Made by a program: the position numbers and the translations under genes | From: Calditrichia bacterium | GTDB taxonomy: Bacteria; Calditrichota; Calditrichia; RBG-13-44-9 | Length of the DNA: 19,020 nucleotides | Reading direction: 5' to 3' | Assembly: GCA_026991005.1 (NCBI GenBank) | Contig: JALXCH010000311.1 | Span: forward strand, 1-19,020 | Shown here: positions 16,239 to 19,020 of the stretch, in pieces | Numbering within the stretch: the first letter of the stretch is position 1 | Layout: every line of letters starts with the position of its first letter | The notes under the pieces: generated by a model | Database searches by the model: none | Told to the model about the DNA's origin: nothing | The model's input: the letters and a program-made list of their open reading frames with translations, nothing else

Positions 16239-17291
16239 ATGGCAAAAGAACTTTTAAAAGGAAATTACGCAGTGGTAAAAGGGGCAATTTTGGCCGGCTG
16301 TAGATTATATTTTGGATATCCCATTACACCGGCCTCCGAAATTGCCGAGGCAGCCTCGTATTATCTACCCATGGTTGGGGGTACATTCATTCAAGCAGAA
16401 AGCGAAGTAGCAGCCATAAACATGCTTTACGGTGCGGTGAGCGGAGGTGCTCGCGCCCTGACGGCTTCCTCCAGCCCCGGCATTAGCCTGAAACAGGAAG
16501 GAATCTCCTATGCGGCGGGTGCCGAGTTACCCATTGTGGTGGTAGATGTGGTGCGTGGCGGCCCCGGCCTGGGAAACATTGCTCCAGAACAAAGCGATTA
16601 CAATCAGATCGTAAAAGGTGGTGGCCACGGAAACTACAAAAATATTGTCCTGGCACCCAATAGCGCTCAGGAGATGTGTGATCTGACCATGTTAGCCTTC
16701 GATCTGGCATTCAAATATCGCAATCCCGCTTTTGTGCTTACCGATGGTTTTATTGGGCAGATGATGGAACCGGTAGAATTTCCGGAACCGCGTACGGAAT
16801 TTCCGCGAGAGAAATGGGCACTATACGGAGATGCCGAAAGCAAGCTCAACCTCATCAGCTCCATTTACCTGGATCCCGACGAACTGGAAGCCCACAACCG
16901 GAAACTGCAGGAAAAATACGCTTTGATTCAGGAGCAGGAAGTGCGCTACGAAGCTTTCCATCTGGACGATGCCAAGTTCGTGCTGATGGGTTATGGTATT
17001 GTATCGCGTATGTTACGTTCTGCAGTGGAACATCTACGAAAGGAAGGGTTAAAGGTAGGAATGTTGCGTCCCATTACCCTCTTTCCTTTCCCCATCAAAG
17101 AAATTAAAGAACTGGCCGATCGCGGTGCGGCATTCCTGGTGGCCGAGATGAGTAACGGCCAGATGGTGCAGGATGTACGCCTGGCCACGGAAATGAAAGT
17201 TCCGGTGTATTTTTACGGTCGGATGGGTGGGAACGTACCCACCACCGAGGAATTAATTGAACAAACCAAAATTCTCTATCAAAAATCGTGA
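16239..17291 (+). CDS. korA: 2-oxoacid:ferredoxin oxidoreductase alpha subunit (KorA/VorB type)
   Basis: 350 residues. It binds the pyrimidine end of thiamine pyrophosphate and helps oxidise a 2-oxoacid and CoA to acyl-CoA, CO2 and reduced ferredoxin in the cytoplasm. Seen are [12 protein letters not shown] (26-37), the QAESEVAA strand (52-59, with the conserved Glu), [12 protein letters not shown] (77-88), the [18 protein letters not shown] loop and [17 protein letters not shown]. The last two read most like the subunit called VorB (branched-chain 2-oxoacids), but substrate cannot be fixed from sequence; 2-oxoglutarate is the other option. I chose ATG 16239, with GAGGAGG 10 bases upstream (16222-16228), over the TTG at 16233. 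The C-terminal domain ([14 protein letters not shown]) is complete. Confidence 0.93.
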   Translation: MAKELLKGNYAVVKGAILAGCRLYFGYPITPASEIAEAASYYLPMVGGTFIQAESEVAAINMLYGAVSGGARALTASSSPGISLKQEGISYAAGAELPIVVVDVVRGGPGLGNIAPEQSDYNQIVKGGGHGNYKNIVLAPNSAQEMCDLTMLAFDLAFKYRNPAFVLTDGFIGQMMEPVEFPEPRTEFPREKWALYGDAESKLNLISSIYLDPDELEAHNRKLQEKYALIQEQEVRYEAFHLDDAKFVLMGYGIVSRMLRSAVEHLRKEGLKVGMLRPITLFPFPIKEIKELADRGAAFLVAEMSNGQMVQDVRLATEMKVPVYFYGRMGGNVPTTEELIEQTKILYQKS

Positions 17292-17313
17292 GCATAGACA
17301 AAGAGGTGAAAAG

Positions 17314-18759
17314 ATGGCAAAAACAGCATGGGTAAAATCGAAAGCATTTTATGATGAATATTTCCGCAATCCCAATCCGGATAAAAAGAGTACCCACTAC
17401 TGCCCGGGTTGTGGCCACGGAAATGTGCATAAATTTATTGCTGAAGCACTGGAAGATTTCGGAGTCATCGATCGTTCCATCATCATCAGCCCGGTAGGAT
17501 GCAGCGTATTTGCTTACTACTATTTCGATACGGGCAACATCCAGGCGGCACACGGGCGCGCAGCTGCAGTAGCAACAGGAATTAAACGGGCACATCCCCA
17601 CAGCATCGTCATCAGCTACCAGGGCGATGGAGATCTGGCAGCGATTGGCACAGCCGAAATGATTCATTCCGCTAACCGCGGCGAACATATCACCGTTATT
17701 TTCATTAACAATGCCATTTACGGAATGACCGGCGGGCAAATGGCGCCCACCACACTCCCAGGTCAACGCACGACCACCACCCCGCGCGGAAGGGACATCC
17801 ACAACGAAGGGTACCCCATCCGTGTGTGCGAACTGCTCAACACCTTGGATGCACCGGTTTATCTGGAGCGCGTGGCACTGTACGACGTGAAAACCCGTGC
17901 TAAAGCGCGCATGGCGGTGCGGAAAGCCATTAAATATCAGATTGAAGGGAAAGGATTCTCCCTGGTGGAAGTGCTCTCCCCCTGCCCCTCTGGCTGGAAA
18001 ATGGATCCCGTGGATTCCCTGCGCTGGATCGAACAGGAAATGACCAAAGTGTTCCCGTTGGGAGTGTTCCGGGATAAAGGGAAAGAAGCGGAATCCTTTT
18101 TCATTGAAAAGAAAGAACCCACAAAAGAGGAAATCAAAGAAGCTCTGGGTATTACCAAATTACAGGAAAAACAGCTACCCCGTTCCACCCCGGATCCTCA
18201 ATTTAAGAATCCCCAGGTGAAAGCGGCGGGATTTGGCGGACAGGGTATCCTGTTGCTGGGTCTGGGAATTGCTCAGGCCGGAATGCTGGAAGGTTACAAC
18301 GTTTCCTGGATTCCTTCTTACGGCCCGGAAATGCGCGGCGGTACGGCGAACTGCCATGTGCACGTTTCCGAAGAACCGGTGGGCTCCCCACTGGTGGCCA
18401 ATCCCACTGTACTCATCGCCATGAATCGCCCCTCTCTGGAACGCTTCGAAAAGGATGTGCAGCCGGGCGGCCTCATCATCTACGATTCTTCACTCATCGA
18501 TATTGAACCCAGCCGAAAGGACGTGGAAGTGATGGCGATTCCCGCCACCAAAATGGCAGACGAACTGGGCAATACCCGAGTGGCGAACATGGTAGTCCTT
18601 GGTGCCTTTGTGGGCTACACTAACGCTCTGAACAAAGAAACCATCATCCAGACCCTGGATTACATCATTTCCCGCAAACGGCTCATCGAAATCAACCGTA
18701 AGGCGGTGGAAACCGGATTTCAGTTTGGAGCGGAACTGCGCAAGAAAAAAGCCAACTGA
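17314..18759 (+). CDS. 2-oxoacid:ferredoxin oxidoreductase, fused beta-gamma subunit
   Basis: 481 residues. Residues 1-255 are the beta subunit that binds thiamine pyrophosphate: [11 protein letters not shown] (30-40), VGCSVFAYY (61-69), [12 protein letters not shown] (104-115) with N132-N133, and SPCPSGW (222-228). Cysteines C30, C33, C63 and C224 match the four that hold a [4Fe-4S] cluster in KOR/VOR/POR beta subunits. A linker of ~45 residues (256-300), charged at first and Pro-rich at its end, leads to the gamma domain (301-481), opened by [11 protein letters not shown] (306-316) and [18 protein letters not shown] (335-352). Beta and gamma are separate genes in many relatives; a fusion is known in some lineages. 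ATG 17314 has GAGGTG (17303-17308) upstream; the in-frame ATG 57 bases earlier overlaps the alpha gene and lacks a site. Last gene of the operon, followed by a strong terminator. Confidence 0.93.
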   Translation: MAKTAWVKSKAFYDEYFRNPNPDKKSTHYCPGCGHGNVHKFIAEALEDFGVIDRSIIISPVGCSVFAYYYFDTGNIQAAHGRAAAVATGIKRAHPHSIVISYQGDGDLAAIGTAEMIHSANRGEHITVIFINNAIYGMTGGQMAPTTLPGQRTTTTPRGRDIHNEGYPIRVCELLNTLDAPVYLERVALYDVKTRAKARMAVRKAIKYQIEGKGFSLVEVLSPCPSGWKMDPVDSLRWIEQEMTKVFPLGVFRDKGKEAESFFIEKKEPTKEEIKEALGITKLQEKQLPRSTPDPQFKNPQVKAAGFGGQGILLLGLGIAQAGMLEGYNVSWIPSYGPEMRGGTANCHVHVSEEPVGSPLVANPTVLIAMNRPSLERFEKDVQPGGLIIYDSSLIDIEPSRKDVEVMAIPATKMADELGNTRVANMVVLGAFVGYTNALNKETIIQTLDYIISRKRLIEINRKAVETGFQFGAELRKKKAN

Positions 18760-18788
18760 AACTCCCAACATCCAGGATAAAAACGTCG

Positions 18789-18818
18789 AGCGAGAAGCTT
18801 CTGCTTCTCGCTTTTTTT
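18789..18818 (+). terminator. Rho-independent terminator of the oxidoreductase operon
   Basis: A 10-bp perfect stem, AGCGAGAAGC paired with GCTTCTCGCT (18789-18798 and 18803-18812), has a TTCT tetraloop and is followed by a T-run to 18818. It lies 29 bases after the stop codon. Confidence 0.95.
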
Positions 18819-19020
18819 ATTTTGAGAAAATGACCTCCCTTTTTCGCAAATATTGGGAAATATTTCACATCATAAAACATATTGCACCTGTTTCGCCCTT
18901 CCTAACATATTGTATTACAATAAATTATAATTTTTTATGAATTTTGTACTTATTGGAACGATATTTGTTGCTTTTTCATATAAAGAGTGGACTTGAACCA
19001 AAATAAGGGTCGTGGCATGA
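18819..19020. other. AT-rich right end, no gene seen
   Basis: Nothing recognisable is coded here. A TATAAA (18979-18984) has no well-spaced -35. The last bases contain an ATG (19017-19019) that could begin a gene outside the window, but no ribosome site supports it. Confidence 0.5.

Noticed and set aside
17104..17802. 232-codon minus-strand frame opposite the alpha and beta subunits
   Set aside because: Shadow of two well-supported oxidoreductase genes.
1..19020. CRISPR array, tRNA or rRNA genes, transposase
   Set aside because: I looked for regularly spaced repeats, cloverleaf-like segments and transposase motifs and saw none.

Overview
The window most resembles a chromosome segment from the FCB-type bacteria (Calditrichota, Ignavibacteria, KSB1 or a Bacteroidetes relative). 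The reasons are a secreted protein ending in a Y-P-N-P-F-N type C-terminal sorting/FlgD-like domain, a signal-peptide-bearing YD-repeat (Rhs) protein of the FCB style, and ferredoxin-dependent 2-oxoacid metabolism that suggests an anaerobe. Most plus-strand genes and the sorting-domain gene have clear Shine-Dalgarno (SD) motifs, which argues against core Bacteroidetes and fits a Calditrichota-like lineage. This placement is an inference; no rRNA is present.

Layout. (1) 1-2841, minus strand: pheS and the first ~595 codons of pheT, the two subunits of phenylalanyl-tRNA synthetase; pheT runs off the left edge. (2) 2842-3525: a long AT-rich gene-free stretch with a TTA microsatellite and one candidate promoter. 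(3) 3526-11844, plus strand: an accessory island. It holds a secreted tail-fibre-like protein with five GIGT-type repeats; a 2071-residue secreted Rhs protein whose variable C-terminal tip carries an HELFH zincin motif, so a likely polymorphic metallopeptidase toxin; a small membrane-anchored protein with a TonB C-terminal-like fold exactly where an immunity gene is expected; and a frameshifted orphan Rhs core. The orphan shares a 49-bp exact, in-frame repeat with the intact gene. (4) 12085-14298, minus strand: a secreted Asp-box/lamin-tail/FnIII-like protein with the C-terminal sorting domain. (5) 14609-15595, plus strand: a dihydroorotate-dehydrogenase-like flavoprotein that lacks the orotate-binding residues, closed by a strong terminator. 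(6) 15976-18759, plus strand: a 2-oxoacid:ferredoxin oxidoreductase operon (ferredoxin delta subunit, alpha subunit, fused beta-gamma subunit), also closed by a strong terminator.

The housekeeping parts (pheST, the oxidoreductase) are ordinary. The Rhs island is the part worth attention. Its 5' half and its toxin tip are visibly AT-richer than its YD-repeat core, the toxin/immunity pair looks new, and the orphan core is set up for tip exchange by homologous recombination.
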